From assembly GCF_010646885.2 (NCBI RefSeq), contig NZ_CP050700.1, positions 4,676,501-4,740,500 of the forward strand: a stretch of DNA of 64,000 nt, in the 5' to 3' direction. This stretch comes from Desulfopila sp. IMCC35008 (GTDB lineage Bacteria > Desulfobacterota > Desulfobulbia > Desulfobulbales > Desulfocapsaceae). Below are positions 37,070 to 45,847 of this stretch, one piece after another. A program made the translations under genes and the position numbers. The notes under the pieces are model-generated. The model had not been told where the DNA came from. It saw only the letters and a program-made list of their open reading frames with translations, and ran no database searches. Each line of letters begins with the position of its first letter. The stretch's first letter is position 1.

Positions 37070-37744
37070 TTATAACCCTTCCGGCATACGCGCCAGCAGT
37101 TCGCGCCACCGTTTCAGCCTATCACTTCCGCCAACCTTCTGTCCCCTGCCACGCGCTTTGGCGAGCCATAAGCCGGTACCGTTAAAACTGTATACGGGCA
37201 GCAAATCATTTCGTTTGGAGGCCGGACGTATATCAGCTATCAGGTTGTCCAGGACCAGGGGCTCGGCCTCCGGTGTTCGGTGATACGTCAGAACCATATG
37301 CGCCTGATTCAACCGGACCGCCTTGACATAGGTGAGATTGAGTTTTTCCTCGTCAATTCCCATAGCCTTCAAGGTGAAGTATTTTGCCAGAGAAAAATCT
37401 TCACAATCACCGCCGCCGGTCATGAGGAATTCAACCGGGGTTGCCCAGTAATCTTTCTTCTGCCAATGGATGATATCGTCAATAAACTCCATCCGGTTAA
37501 AAAATACATTTACCTTTTCCAGCAACTCATCGTCGGTTCCCTTTGCTTCATCACGGATTAATTTCTGCCAGGAGAGCAGGCGGCGCTTGGCATATTCACC
37601 ATACTTTTTCTCAACAGCGGTAATGAGCTTGGGAGAAAGAGTAAAAGGGCGCTTGGTCTCCGCAACCGCGGTCAGACAAAAACAACACAGCAGGAAAAAG
37701 GTTATCCTGCGGAAAAATGATTTTTTAGTGAATGATCGCACCAT
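37070..37744 (-). CDS. lapG: Periplasmic cysteine protease LapG (adhesin-releasing)
   Basis: A 224-residue bacterial transglutaminase-like cysteine protease that cuts the LapA retention module after di-alanine and so releases adhesin from the surface. An N-terminal hydrophobic signal (ITFFLLCCFCLTAVAET) directs export. The catalytic triad is visible as Cys114 (GGGDCEDFSLAKY), His149 (QAHMVLTYH) and Asp166 (PLVLDNL). A Ca2+-binding DxE pattern follows Cys114 (DCED). Both adhesins in this window carry matching AAG sites. It is encoded directly upstream of lapD, whose periplasmic domain should hold it inactive when c-di-GMP is high. Confidence 0.95.
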   Translation of the reverse strand: MVRSFTKKSFFRRITFFLLCCFCLTAVAETKRPFTLSPKLITAVEKKYGEYAKRRLLSWQKLIRDEAKGTDDELLEKVNVFFNRMEFIDDIIHWQKKDYWATPVEFLMTGGGDCEDFSLAKYFTLKAMGIDEEKLNLTYVKAVRLNQAHMVLTYHRTPEAEPLVLDNLIADIRPASKRNDLLPVYSFNGTGLWLAKARGRGQKVGGSDRLKRWRELLARMPEGL

Positions 37745-37780
37745 GCAGAACTATATCGTAACTCCGCCAGATATTCAAAA

Positions 37781-37820
37781 AAAGAGCCGACGACACCTGG
37801 AAAGGTGTCGTCGGCTCTTT
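37781..37820 (-). terminator. Rho-independent terminator after lapE
   Basis: A perfect 18-bp stem (AAAGAGCCGACGACACCT and its complement) with a 4-nt loop lies between the lapE stop and the lapG start. On the reverse strand it is followed by a T-tract. It should separate lapE from lapG-lapD transcription. Confidence 0.92.
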
Positions 37821-37841
37821 GTTTTGAACAATAAAACGTTA

Positions 37842-39182
37842 TCAGGAGCCGGTAGTCTCCTCTTCACGTTCCTCATTCTCATTTTCAACAACACTTTCTT
37901 CCGGCCATTGCTGATCAAGAGACATAACCAGTTTCCCCATTCCTCCGAGAATCCGGTACTGACTGAAAAGACCATCATAGGTCGCCTCAATCAGATCCCT
38001 CTTTGCCTCGATAACCTCCGCTTCAGTATCAAGCACATCAAGCAGTGTACGCTTACCGAGATCAAACTGCTTGACATAGGATTCAGAAGTTGACGTACTT
38101 GAAGCGACATGGTCTTCAAGATATTTGATCCTGTCGAGTACAGACTGGTAGGCCATCCAGGATAGCCGAACCGACTCAATAACCTGCCGGTGGGTATTGT
38201 TCTTTATTTCCCGGGCCTCCTCAACCAGTTGCTTGGTCTCGACCCTTCTTGCCTCATCGCCGAAACCATTAAAGAGATTGTAACGCAGCCTGACCATTGC
38301 CAGGGTACTTTCCTGCTCACCCTCTACACCATCGACATCCTCATCCCAGTTCTGGTCTACTTCCAGATCGACTTTAGGCCAGTAAGGGCTCTCTGCAACC
38401 GCATTCTGCTCTTCACGTGCCTCCAGATCGGCCATTGCAGACTTCAGGGTGGGATGACCCTCCACAGCCTGGCTCTCCGCCTCATCAATGGAAGCAGGCA
38501 TCATATCCTTAGGCTCCGCAGGCTTCATCAAGTCACCCGGCATATGCCCAACAACAGCAAGATAGTTTGTTTTAGCATCCAATAGATTGGTTTCGGTTAC
38601 CACTACATTTGACTGGGCAAGCGACACACGGCCGGCAACCTGCTCTGCATCCGCCTGACTTCCCACACCGGAATCACTGCGCAGTTTAATCTGGTCTGAG
38701 ATCCTCAAATGTGTCAGGAGGTTCTCTTCGGCAAGATTTTTCAGCTCCTCCCGGCGTAATACATCCAGATAGACACGAGCTGTCTCCAGTGCGATATTCT
38801 CACTGATCCCCTGTAGCCTGTAGGCTGCAGATCGTACTCGTGCATTCTGCCGATCAACCTCATTCATGGTAGCGAAACCAGTAAATAAATTCCACCTCAG
38901 ACTAAGTCGAAGCTCAACAGGATCAAAGTCCTCATCTTCCGGTTTCTGAATATCTTCAACACCGGCGCCGGCTACAAAATCAAGTTTTGGCCAATACGCC
39001 GCCTTTGCCTGCGTCACTTCCTCATCCCGTGCCAGTCTGTTATATGCCTGACTTCGAATTTGTGGATTTGATTGAATAACTTCCCCCACTGCTTCAGGCA
39101 ATGTTTCACCCTGAACAAGGCTTCCGGCAAGCAAGTAGGCGCCCCCCAATACAATACAACCTGATCGCTTTAACCACTTCAT
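37842..39182 (-). CDS. lapE: Outer-membrane channel of type I secretion (LapE, TolC family)
   Basis: A 446-residue TolC-like efflux protein that forms the trans-periplasmic tunnel and outer-membrane pore in which the adhesin retention module lodges. A Sec signal peptide is present (CIVLGGAYLLAGSLVQGE). Two homologous halves contain TolC helices (for example ETARVYLDVLRREELKNLAEENL and ESVRLSWMAYQSVLDRIKYLE), and the C-terminal half has GKRTLLDVLDTEAEV, a TolC hallmark. The start at 39182 is chosen for AGGAG 8 bp upstream; a longer frame to 39239 has no ribosome site. It completes the exporter with LapB and LapC. Confidence 0.93.
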   Translation of the reverse strand: MKWLKRSGCIVLGGAYLLAGSLVQGETLPEAVGEVIQSNPQIRSQAYNRLARDEEVTQAKAAYWPKLDFVAGAGVEDIQKPEDEDFDPVELRLSLRWNLFTGFATMNEVDRQNARVRSAAYRLQGISENIALETARVYLDVLRREELKNLAEENLLTHLRISDQIKLRSDSGVGSQADAEQVAGRVSLAQSNVVVTETNLLDAKTNYLAVVGHMPGDLMKPAEPKDMMPASIDEAESQAVEGHPTLKSAMADLEAREEQNAVAESPYWPKVDLEVDQNWDEDVDGVEGEQESTLAMVRLRYNLFNGFGDEARRVETKQLVEEAREIKNNTHRQVIESVRLSWMAYQSVLDRIKYLEDHVASSTSTSESYVKQFDLGKRTLLDVLDTEAEVIEAKRDLIEATYDGLFSQYRILGGMGKLVMSLDQQWPEESVVENENEEREEETTGS

Positions 39183-39430
39183 ACGTGATCTCCTGTTAAA
39201 TGTTTGCTGTGTTACAAACAAGGATGGTAAAAATAACACTTGATAAGTCAGATTATTAGATCATAATCCACTTCCATTCTCTCAATATGTTGAAAAAAAA
39301 ACAAGGAAAACAGTATCTACCGCAGATTTCATATTTATAATCACTGACACCAGCCCCCCATTTCCTAAAAAACATATTATCTCAACACGTTGAAAAAGAC
39401 CTTATTTCTCGTAACACTATTAGTTAAAGG

Positions 39431-40381
39431 TTACGGAATCAATACAATCTTCCCGCAATTACCCGGTGCCATCACTTTGTGGTGAGCCCGGGGAGCTTCT
39501 TCCAGCCTCATAGTCTCACTGATAACTGGTTTAAGGGATCCTGCAGCCAGCGCCTTGGACAACCCTTCATGGATCTGCTGCAATTCACCAGGGGTGCTGT
39601 TTGCCAGGGCCAGACCGCGAATATCAACTTCCCGACCCATAGTTGCACGGGGGTCTATCTCAATACGACCCCGACTCCCGATAATCACAATGCGCCCACG
39701 TGGAGCAATAACCTCAAGATCAGTTTCAAGATTCTTATTTGCCAGCATCTCCAGGATAAGATCATACCCGTCCGGGGCGGCCTCATGCAGTTGTTTTATA
39801 GTATGTCCATTATGAGTTATCGGATATGCCCCATGTTCCCGGACCAGTCGCATTCCTTTGTCGCTGCCAGCTGTACCAACAATTTCCATCCCTGCCGCAA
39901 CGCCAAGTTGTATTGCACAAAGTCCTACAGAACCACTTGCCCCGTGAATGAGAACCTTCTCCCCTTTTCGTCCGGCGCCCCGCATAAACAGTGCACGATA
40001 GGCGGTTGCCGCAGGTACCCCGAGAGCGGCACCTTCTTCAAAAGAGATATTATCAGGCAAGGGATGTATATCACGTACTGCACAGCAGCAATACTCCGCA
40101 TAGGTGCCTGACCTGGCCGCGACATACACTCGCTGTCCAGGCCGGAACAGATCAACATCCTCACCAATATCGTGAACAATGCCAGCACCATTACTCCCAG
40201 GAATATAAGGCAGGTCAGGCAGAACAGGGTACGTCCCCGCCCGGATATATGTCTCAACCGGATTTACCCCAATGGCATGTAATCGAACAACAACCGTCCC
40301 TGGTAAAGCAGCAGGAATTTCCCTGTCCTGTATCTGCATCACCTCAGGATCACCGAAAGAGGACACCTCTATTACTCTCAT
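39431..40381 (-). CDS. NADPH:quinone oxidoreductase-like enzyme (zeta-crystallin family)
   Basis: A 316-residue medium-chain dehydrogenase/reductase. The N-terminal GroES-like domain has GVNPVETYIRAGTYP and lacks the zinc-ligand cysteines of alcohol dehydrogenases. The nucleotide-binding domain has the motif HGASGSVGLCAIQLG (near residue 145), and the C-terminus HHKVMAPGNCGKIVLIP matches quinone oxidoreductases. It should reduce quinones or related enones with NADPH in the cytoplasm. The ATG at 40381 is preferred to the GTG two codons earlier because AAGGGG sits 6 bp before it. It is upstream of lapE on the same strand but separated by 248 bp. Confidence 0.9.
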   Translation of the reverse strand: MRVIEVSSFGDPEVMQIQDREIPAALPGTVVVRLHAIGVNPVETYIRAGTYPVLPDLPYIPGSNGAGIVHDIGEDVDLFRPGQRVYVAARSGTYAEYCCCAVRDIHPLPDNISFEEGAALGVPAATAYRALFMRGAGRKGEKVLIHGASGSVGLCAIQLGVAAGMEIVGTAGSDKGMRLVREHGAYPITHNGHTIKQLHEAAPDGYDLILEMLANKNLETDLEVIAPRGRIVIIGSRGRIEIDPRATMGREVDIRGLALANSTPGELQQIHEGLSKALAAGSLKPVISETMRLEEAPRAHHKVMAPGNCGKIVLIP

Positions 40382-40450
40382 ATTCACCCCTTTTTTTGTT
40401 TGTATTTTTGAATACGTAATAAAAAGACTAAGTACGGGTGTTCATCAGGT

Positions 40451-40496
40451 AAAGGGTGGGACGAAAAATACCGATACGAAAAGAAAGGGTGGGACG
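40451..40496 (+). repeat. 13-bp direct repeat AAAGGGTGGGACG
   Basis: AAAGGGTGGGACG occurs at 40451-40463 and again at 40484-40496, 33 bp apart, just upstream of a small gene. GGGTGGGACG-type repeats also occur beside REP-associated transposases in some genomes, but no transposase is present here. The role is unknown; it could be a regulator-binding pair or a mobile-element scar. Confidence 0.5.
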
Positions 40497-40519
40497 CAGA
40501 GCGCCATCCGGGAGGCAGT

Positions 40520-40666
40520 ATGACAAAGGAACAGGCAATACGAATACTCATGGAAAGCCCGGTCTATTTTACCTTGGCACCAGCCGAGCGAAAACAACTT
40601 ATAGACGAATATCGAGAAAATTTCAGCACAACAGGGCAATCTGAAAAAGAAGGTCAAAAGCAATAA
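40520..40666 (+). CDS. Small conserved-looking protein (48 residues)
   Basis: A 48-residue frame, MTKEQAIRILMESPVYF onward, with a strong ribosome site (GGAGG, 40511-40515) 4 bp before the ATG. It is predicted to be helical and soluble, with a charged tail (SEKEGQKQ). The pattern of a helix, then ESPVYFTLAPAERKQLIDEY, looks like a real family of short proteins rather than random sequence. It ends 1 bp before the convergent plsY stop. I cannot name a function. A direct repeat lies 24 bp upstream. Confidence 0.65.
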   Translation: MTKEQAIRILMESPVYFTLAPAERKQLIDEYRENFSTTGQSEKEGQKQ

Positions 40667-40667
40667 G

Positions 40668-41267
40668 CTACTTTTTTGTTTTCCAGCTTTTTTCCTGCCC
40701 TTTCAAAAGGCGACCAATGTTTTCATGGTGTTTGACCCAAATGAGACCTGCCACAATGGCGGCGGTAGTAACAGTTGCCGGTGTTGCATCGAGAAAAAAC
40801 AACCAGAGCGGGATCAGACCTGAGGCCAGAAGAGAGCCTGCGGAAACAAATCCACTGATTGCAACTGTTACCACAAAAACCACCAGACTGATCAGGATGG
40901 CACTCGGCGAGAGAAAGAGAAATACACCTAGTCCTGTTGCGACCCCTTTCCCACCATCAAAACCTAAATAAATCGGGAACATGTGGCCAACAACGGCACT
41001 CACCCCACAGCCCAAAACGACAACACTCCCACCGGCACTATCACCGACAGCCCACGAAGCAACGAGCATTGGCAGGTATCCCTTCAAACAGTCACACAGG
41101 AGTGTGATACTACCAAACTTCTTGCCAAGCAGCCTGTTAACGTTGGTGGCGCCAATATTCTTGCTGCCCGCATTGCGCACATCCACACCGGCAATTTTAC
41201 CGACCAAAAGACCAAACGGTACAGCACCGACAAGATAACTGGCTGTAACAAGAAAAATACTCAACAT
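40668..41267 (-). CDS. plsY: Glycerol-3-phosphate acyltransferase PlsY
   Basis: Transfers acyl from acyl-phosphate to sn-glycerol 3-phosphate, the first step of phospholipid synthesis, in the inner membrane. The 199-residue product has about five hydrophobic helices and the three PlsY motifs: GSKNIGATNVNRLLGKK near residue 36, GHMFPIYLGFDGGKGVATGLG near residue 100 and KHHENIGRLLKGQE near the C-terminus. The start at 41267 is chosen because GGAG lies 6 bp upstream and the length then equals that of typical PlsY; two upstream in-frame ATGs have poor ribosome sites. Confidence 0.95.
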   Translation of the reverse strand: MLSIFLVTASYLVGAVPFGLLVGKIAGVDVRNAGSKNIGATNVNRLLGKKFGSITLLCDCLKGYLPMLVASWAVGDSAGGSVVVLGCGVSAVVGHMFPIYLGFDGGKGVATGLGVFLFLSPSAILISLVVFVVTVAISGFVSAGSLLASGLIPLWLFFLDATPATVTTAAIVAGLIWVKHHENIGRLLKGQEKSWKTKK

Positions 41268-41474
41268 GGCATACTCCATCCTTAGAGTCTTGAAGTGAAA
41301 CAAAATCCATGGCAAGATTACTTTAGTTCCCAAGCAAAAACAAGAGATTCAAGACATACTGGAGTCATGGTACCTACTGTTTTCACGGTTACACACCACT
41401 TTCATCCAGACTACAGGAACAACCAACAACAAGGCAAAACAACTCTCTTGAATTTTTTCCTTAATTTCAACAAA

Positions 41475-41517
41475 CAGCTGGGGTATACTAACTTGTACTT
41501 TACTTAGTACCCGCTGG
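41475..41517 (+). promoter_or_regulatory. Imperfect palindrome upstream of the HD-GYP regulator gene
   Basis: CAGC..GGGTAtACTAA pairs with TTAGTACCC..GCTG around a 12-nt centre, with small bulges, 34 bp before the start codon. It may be an operator or a leader hairpin; weak. Confidence 0.3.
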
Positions 41518-41550
41518 ATTCAGGTCTAGCATGAACGGAGTCAGGAAATA

Positions 41551-42651
41551 GTGATAGGCAATAAAATCCTTGTTATAGACGACCAACCCGAACTGAGAGA
41601 CCTTCTCTCCAGCTTCCTCAACAGCCTTGGTTATGAAACCAAGACCGCAGTGAACGGTCAGGATGGCCTCTTCATGCTCGAACAATGGCCTGCTGATCTG
41701 GTTACCGTGGATTTGAATATGCCGGTGCTTGACGGCCACGGTTTTATCAAACAGGCAGTCCAGCGCTGGCCGGACCTGCCCATCGTAATAGTTTCAGGTA
41801 TTGATGCAGTCGACCTCGCTGTCGATGCGTTACGTCTTGGTGCCCACGATTTCATCACTAAACCGATAGAGTCCTTCTCGCTGGTCAAGAACACCATCGA
41901 CAAGGCCCTCGAATCAGCCGAGCTCGTTCGCCAGAACCGGAACTACCAGCACAACCTTGAGATAATGGTTGAGAAGCGAACGATGGAGCTGGAAGAGATC
42001 AAGCGCCAACTGCTTTTCAGCCTTGGCAAGGCCTCGGAATACAGAGATAACGAAACCGGCAGACATGTCATCAGGGTCGGAGAGATGTGTGGGCTGATCG
42101 GCCAGGAAATGGGCATGGAAGAAAGTGCCGCACGTTCCCTTAAAGAAGCAGCACCACTGCATGATATCGGCAAGATAGGTATCTCAGACACTATCTTACT
42201 AAAACCCGGCAAACTGACCAGTGAAGAATGGACACTCATGCAGGGACACTGCCAGATCGGCTGCGACATTCTCAGACATTACTCTTCCTTACAACAAAGT
42301 AACGAAGATCTTTACAAACAGGTCATCAAAAAGGCCCAATCCGGTGAAGAGATGGCACTGCTCGAAATGGCTATGGCTATTACACTTTGTCACCACGAGA
42401 AGTGGGAAGGAAACGGCTACCCTATCCAGCTTTCAGGCGAAGACATTCCCCTGGTTGGCAGGATTGTTGCGGTCATTGATGTATATGACGCCCTCGGCAG
42501 TGAACGACCATATAAGAAAGCATTCCCCGAAGAAAAATGCCAGGCGATAATACGCGAAGGAATTGGCAACCACTTCGATCCGAAGGTCGTAGAAGCATTC
42601 TTTGATAAGATCGAACAAATAAAAGATATTCGCAAAAATTGGATGGACTAA
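41551..42651 (+). CDS. Response regulator with HD-GYP output domain
   Basis: A 366-residue two-component protein that probably hydrolyses cyclic di-GMP when phosphorylated. The receiver domain (1-120) has the acidic pair D10-D11, phospho-acceptor D54 (VTVDLNMP), and K104 (ITKPIE). A coiled-coil linker (about 120-155) leads to the HD-GYP domain, with NETGRH near 168, the metal ligands H204-D205 (HDIGKIG), HH near 276 and the GNGYP motif near 285. It starts with GTG. It has no adjacent kinase gene. Its enzymatic class is relevant to the c-di-GMP-controlled Lap adhesin locus nearby. Confidence 0.92.
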   Translation: MIGNKILVIDDQPELRDLLSSFLNSLGYETKTAVNGQDGLFMLEQWPADLVTVDLNMPVLDGHGFIKQAVQRWPDLPIVIVSGIDAVDLAVDALRLGAHDFITKPIESFSLVKNTIDKALESAELVRQNRNYQHNLEIMVEKRTMELEEIKRQLLFSLGKASEYRDNETGRHVIRVGEMCGLIGQEMGMEESAARSLKEAAPLHDIGKIGISDTILLKPGKLTSEEWTLMQGHCQIGCDILRHYSSLQQSNEDLYKQVIKKAQSGEEMALLEMAMAITLCHHEKWEGNGYPIQLSGEDIPLVGRIVAVIDVYDALGSERPYKKAFPEEKCQAIIREGIGNHFDPKVVEAFFDKIEQIKDIRKNWMD

Positions 42652-42670
42652 CCTTATAGAGCTATAGAAC

Positions 42671-42712
42671 AAAAAAGAGCCGGTGAAGAAGAACTTCACC
42701 GGCTTTTTTTTT
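42671..42712. terminator. Bidirectional rho-independent terminator
   Basis: AGCCGGTGAAG / CTTCACCGGCT arms have a short loop and are flanked by A-rich and T-rich tracts on both sides. It serves the HD-GYP gene on the plus strand and the universal stress gene on the minus strand. Confidence 0.92.
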
Positions 42713-42733
42713 GTGAAAGCTAGCCCCAGCAGG

Positions 42734-43237
42734 CTATTTTCTCTCAAGATGCAGGTTTTTTACGACCCTCTTTTTCAACCTTTCCCGCGTCCTGGTATCA
42801 CGATATGAAATTACCGTGCACGGGCATCGACGAAACAGTCTCTCGGCAACCGAACCGGTAAAAAGATGGCGGATATCTTTTGTCTTAACACCCATCACCA
42901 CCATATCGATCTCTTCCTCAACAACCATCTTGAGAAGTTCATTGGCAGGATCGCCCACAAGAAAAGAAAATGAGACCTGATCATCCGGCAAAGTCAGTTT
43001 ATCGGTCAGTCCCTTTAAGACCTCCCGCCGTTCCTCCTGGATGACGTGTACATAGTGCTCGCCATCCACCTTGTACCCGAACGATGAAATACGCTCGACG
43101 GCCTCAAGATCCCTCTCGTTGATAACATTTACAATCAACATTTCCGCTCCCATCGGCTCAGCGATGGATGCAGCGTAACTAACAATTCCCTGCGAGTATT
43201 CAGAAAAAGCAATGGGAACGAGGATTTTTTTTCGCAT
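42734..43237 (-). CDS. Universal stress protein (UspA family)
   Basis: A 167-residue cytoplasmic nucleotide-binding protein with one Usp domain. It starts KKILVPIAFSEYS (first strand) and has the ATP-binding glycine motif MGVKTKDIRHLFTGSVAERLFRRCPC, where the usual GxxG is partly changed (GVKT), so ATP binding may be weaker. It is 33 bp downstream of the fused TRAP permease gene. Usp proteins are often encoded with TRAP transporters and may tune their activity. Confidence 0.9.
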   Translation of the reverse strand: MRKKILVPIAFSEYSQGIVSYAASIAEPMGAEMLIVNVINERDLEAVERISSFGYKVDGEHYVHVIQEERREVLKGLTDKLTLPDDQVSFSFLVGDPANELLKMVVEEEIDMVVMGVKTKDIRHLFTGSVAERLFRRCPCTVISYRDTRTRERLKKRVVKNLHLERK

Positions 43238-43270
43238 GTTCGGCTCCAGATTTAAAATCGAGATATCAGA

Positions 43271-45847
43271 TTAAACCGCTTGCTCCTTCTGCACCCTCTT
43301 TTTCTGCCCAAACCAGATTAAAGAAAGTAACAGCATAGCTGGAAGAAACATCAACTGCTTCGGCGGACGATCGTTCAGCTCCTGAACGCTTAAAATCTCC
43401 TGATCGAAATCAAGTGTCGCTTTTTCAGCCAAACTACCAAATGCCACATTATCAACTATAATTTTACCGTCATCCTCGCGTGTCTCAAAACCAATTGCGG
43501 CCATTTTCTCAAGACCGGTTGGCTCCGGGCCCACACTCAGCATAACAGTTGAAGTATATTCATCTCCACTTATCGACTCACCCTTCACCCGCATGACAAG
43601 CTGCGATTTAGCCGGCATCTTCTCTACCACCTGAACCAGGTTTACAGGTGAAGTCTCAGTAAATTCAGGGAACACCTTATCCCAGAAGAAACCGGGCCTG
43701 AACAACGTAAATGCTACAAGCAGGAGCGCTGCAGTTTCCCAGAGCTTGCACTTGGTGAGGAAATACCCTTGTGTACCTGCGGCAAAAACCAGCATTGCCA
43801 CAACAGACGCCGAAACCACCACCACAAAGTGAAGCGGACTGCCAATACCGATCATCAGCAGTTCGGTATTAAAAATAAAAATAAAGGGGAGAATTGCTGT
43901 ACGGATATCATAGGTAAACCCTTGTATACCCGTGCGTATCGGGTCGCCACCCGAAATACCTGCCGCAGCAAAGGCGGCTAGCCCTACCGGTGGAGTATCA
44001 TCTGCCAATATACCAAAATAAAAGACAAAAAGGTGGACGGCAATGAGAGGTACGATGAGACCGTTCTGGGCACCAAGATTGACAATAACCGGTGCCATAA
44101 GGGTCGAAACAACGATATAGTTTGCGGTGGTCGGCAAGCCCATTCCGAGAATCAGGCTGATAACGGCAGTAAACACCAGTATCAGCATCAGATTACCACC
44201 GGAAATAAACTCGACGAACTCGGTCATGACAAGACCGATACCCGTTAATGTAACCGTACCGACAACAAGACCCGCAGCAGCGGTAGCAACACCAATACCG
44301 ATCATGTTCCTGGCTCCGGCAACCATACCTTCGATCAGGTCTTCGAAGCCCCTGTTAACTGAAAAATCAGCACCAGTAGCCCTCCTGAAAAGACCTTTAA
44401 GCGGGCGCTGGGTTACAACGATAAAAATAAGCAGAACCGTCGCCCAGAAAGCAGACAACGAAGGTGACAGTCTCTCAACAGTCAGGCACCACATCAACAC
44501 GACGATCGGCAACAGGAAGTAGAGCCCAGCCTGAATGGTGGACCCAAGCTCCGGCAATTCGGTTATCTCCTGGGTTAACTCCAGTTCCGGAACCTTGCAG
44601 GCCACATACAACAGGGAGACGTAAGCGATAAAGAGCAGTATACAGACGATCCAGATAGTCGCCTCACCGGAAACCGTCTTAATCCAGCCAAGGCCATAAT
44701 AGGTCACTCCGCCAATAATGATGAGACTCAGCACTGTAAAAACAAAGCTGATTATCGATTGCGGCAGAGTCTTGGTACGCCTTTTGGGCAACCCCTCCAG
44801 GTTCATTTTGCAAGCCTCAAGATGAACAATATAGACAAGAGCAATATAGGATATTATCGCTGGTAAGAAAGCGTGTTTAATAACCTCAATGTAACTAATC
44901 CCCACATATTCAACCATCAGGAAGGCCGCGGCACCCATAACCGGGGGAGTAAGCTGGCCGTTAGTCGAAGAGGCAACCTCAACGGCACCAGCCTTCTCTG
45001 CAGGAAATCCAACCTTTTTCATAAGGGGAATAGTGAAGGTACCGGTGGTCACGACGTTGGCGATAGAGGACCCTGAAACCAAACCGGTCATAGCGGAAGA
45101 GACAACCGCCGCCTTGGCAGGCCCGCCACGCATGTGGCCGAGTCCGGCAAAAGCCGCCCGGATAAAATAGTTGCCTGCGCCTGCAGTTTCCAGAAGTGAT
45201 CCGAACAGGACAAACATAAACACCATGCCGGTTGATACACCAAGGGCTACACCAAAGACACCTTCCGTAGTCAGCCAGTAGTGACTCATACCTTTTACAA
45301 TAGATGCCCCTTTATGGGCAATCACATCCGGCATATAAGGACCAGCGAAGGTGTAAAAGATAAAGACTGAAGCAACTACCATCAGAGGAGGTCCGAGTGC
45401 TCGCCGTGTTGCTTCCAGCAGGAAGATAATACCGGCAACAGAAACAACCAGGTCAATCATTATGGGGTTGCCCGGACGATCGGCTAACTGTGCATAAAAA
45501 ATGTATATATAGGCTGAACAAAATGCGGCAATTCCGGCAACCACCCAATCCTGGATGGGAATCCGATCCTTTGGAGACGATTTGAGTGTCGGAAAAGCCG
45601 TGTAGGATAGAAACATGGCAAAGGCAAGATGAATCGCCCGAGCCTCGGTGTCATTAATGACAAATAAATTAAAAATGAAGGGTAGCGGAGATGCATACCA
45701 CAATTGAAAAAGGGTCCAGGCGAGTGGAATAAAAAACAGGACCTTTTTCGATATACCTCCCTCAGGATTTCGTGCTCCCGTATCCGCCTTGGCAACCAGA
45801 TCATGAATCTTGTCATCGGATAACGGTTTTTCAGTCGGCTTGGTCAT
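43271..45847 (-). CDS. TRAP transporter fused permease (4TM-12TM) with C-terminal DUF3394-like domain
   Basis: An 858-residue inner-membrane permease of a TAXI-type TRAP transporter, driving sodium- or proton-coupled solute uptake. The N-terminal part is the small DctQ-like four-helix unit fused to the large DctM-like unit; the latter includes GLVSGSSIANVVTTGTFTIP, NGQLTPPVMGAAAFLM and GMGLPTTANYIVVSTLMAPV, all family hallmarks. After about residue 690 there is a periplasmic or DUF3394-like extension ending in two hydrophobic stretches. It lies between the TAXI binding-protein gene and the Usp gene on the same strand. Confidence 0.95.
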   Translation of the reverse strand: MTKPTEKPLSDDKIHDLVAKADTGARNPEGGISKKVLFFIPLAWTLFQLWYASPLPFIFNLFVINDTEARAIHLAFAMFLSYTAFPTLKSSPKDRIPIQDWVVAGIAAFCSAYIYIFYAQLADRPGNPIMIDLVVSVAGIIFLLEATRRALGPPLMVVASVFIFYTFAGPYMPDVIAHKGASIVKGMSHYWLTTEGVFGVALGVSTGMVFMFVLFGSLLETAGAGNYFIRAAFAGLGHMRGGPAKAAVVSSAMTGLVSGSSIANVVTTGTFTIPLMKKVGFPAEKAGAVEVASSTNGQLTPPVMGAAAFLMVEYVGISYIEVIKHAFLPAIISYIALVYIVHLEACKMNLEGLPKRRTKTLPQSIISFVFTVLSLIIIGGVTYYGLGWIKTVSGEATIWIVCILLFIAYVSLLYVACKVPELELTQEITELPELGSTIQAGLYFLLPIVVLMWCLTVERLSPSLSAFWATVLLIFIVVTQRPLKGLFRRATGADFSVNRGFEDLIEGMVAGARNMIGIGVATAAAGLVVGTVTLTGIGLVMTEFVEFISGGNLMLILVFTAVISLILGMGLPTTANYIVVSTLMAPVIVNLGAQNGLIVPLIAVHLFVFYFGILADDTPPVGLAAFAAAGISGGDPIRTGIQGFTYDIRTAILPFIFIFNTELLMIGIGSPLHFVVVVSASVVAMLVFAAGTQGYFLTKCKLWETAALLLVAFTLFRPGFFWDKVFPEFTETSPVNLVQVVEKMPAKSQLVMRVKGESISGDEYTSTVMLSVGPEPTGLEKMAAIGFETREDDGKIIVDNVAFGSLAEKATLDFDQEILSVQELNDRPPKQLMFLPAMLLLSLIWFGQKKRVQKEQAV

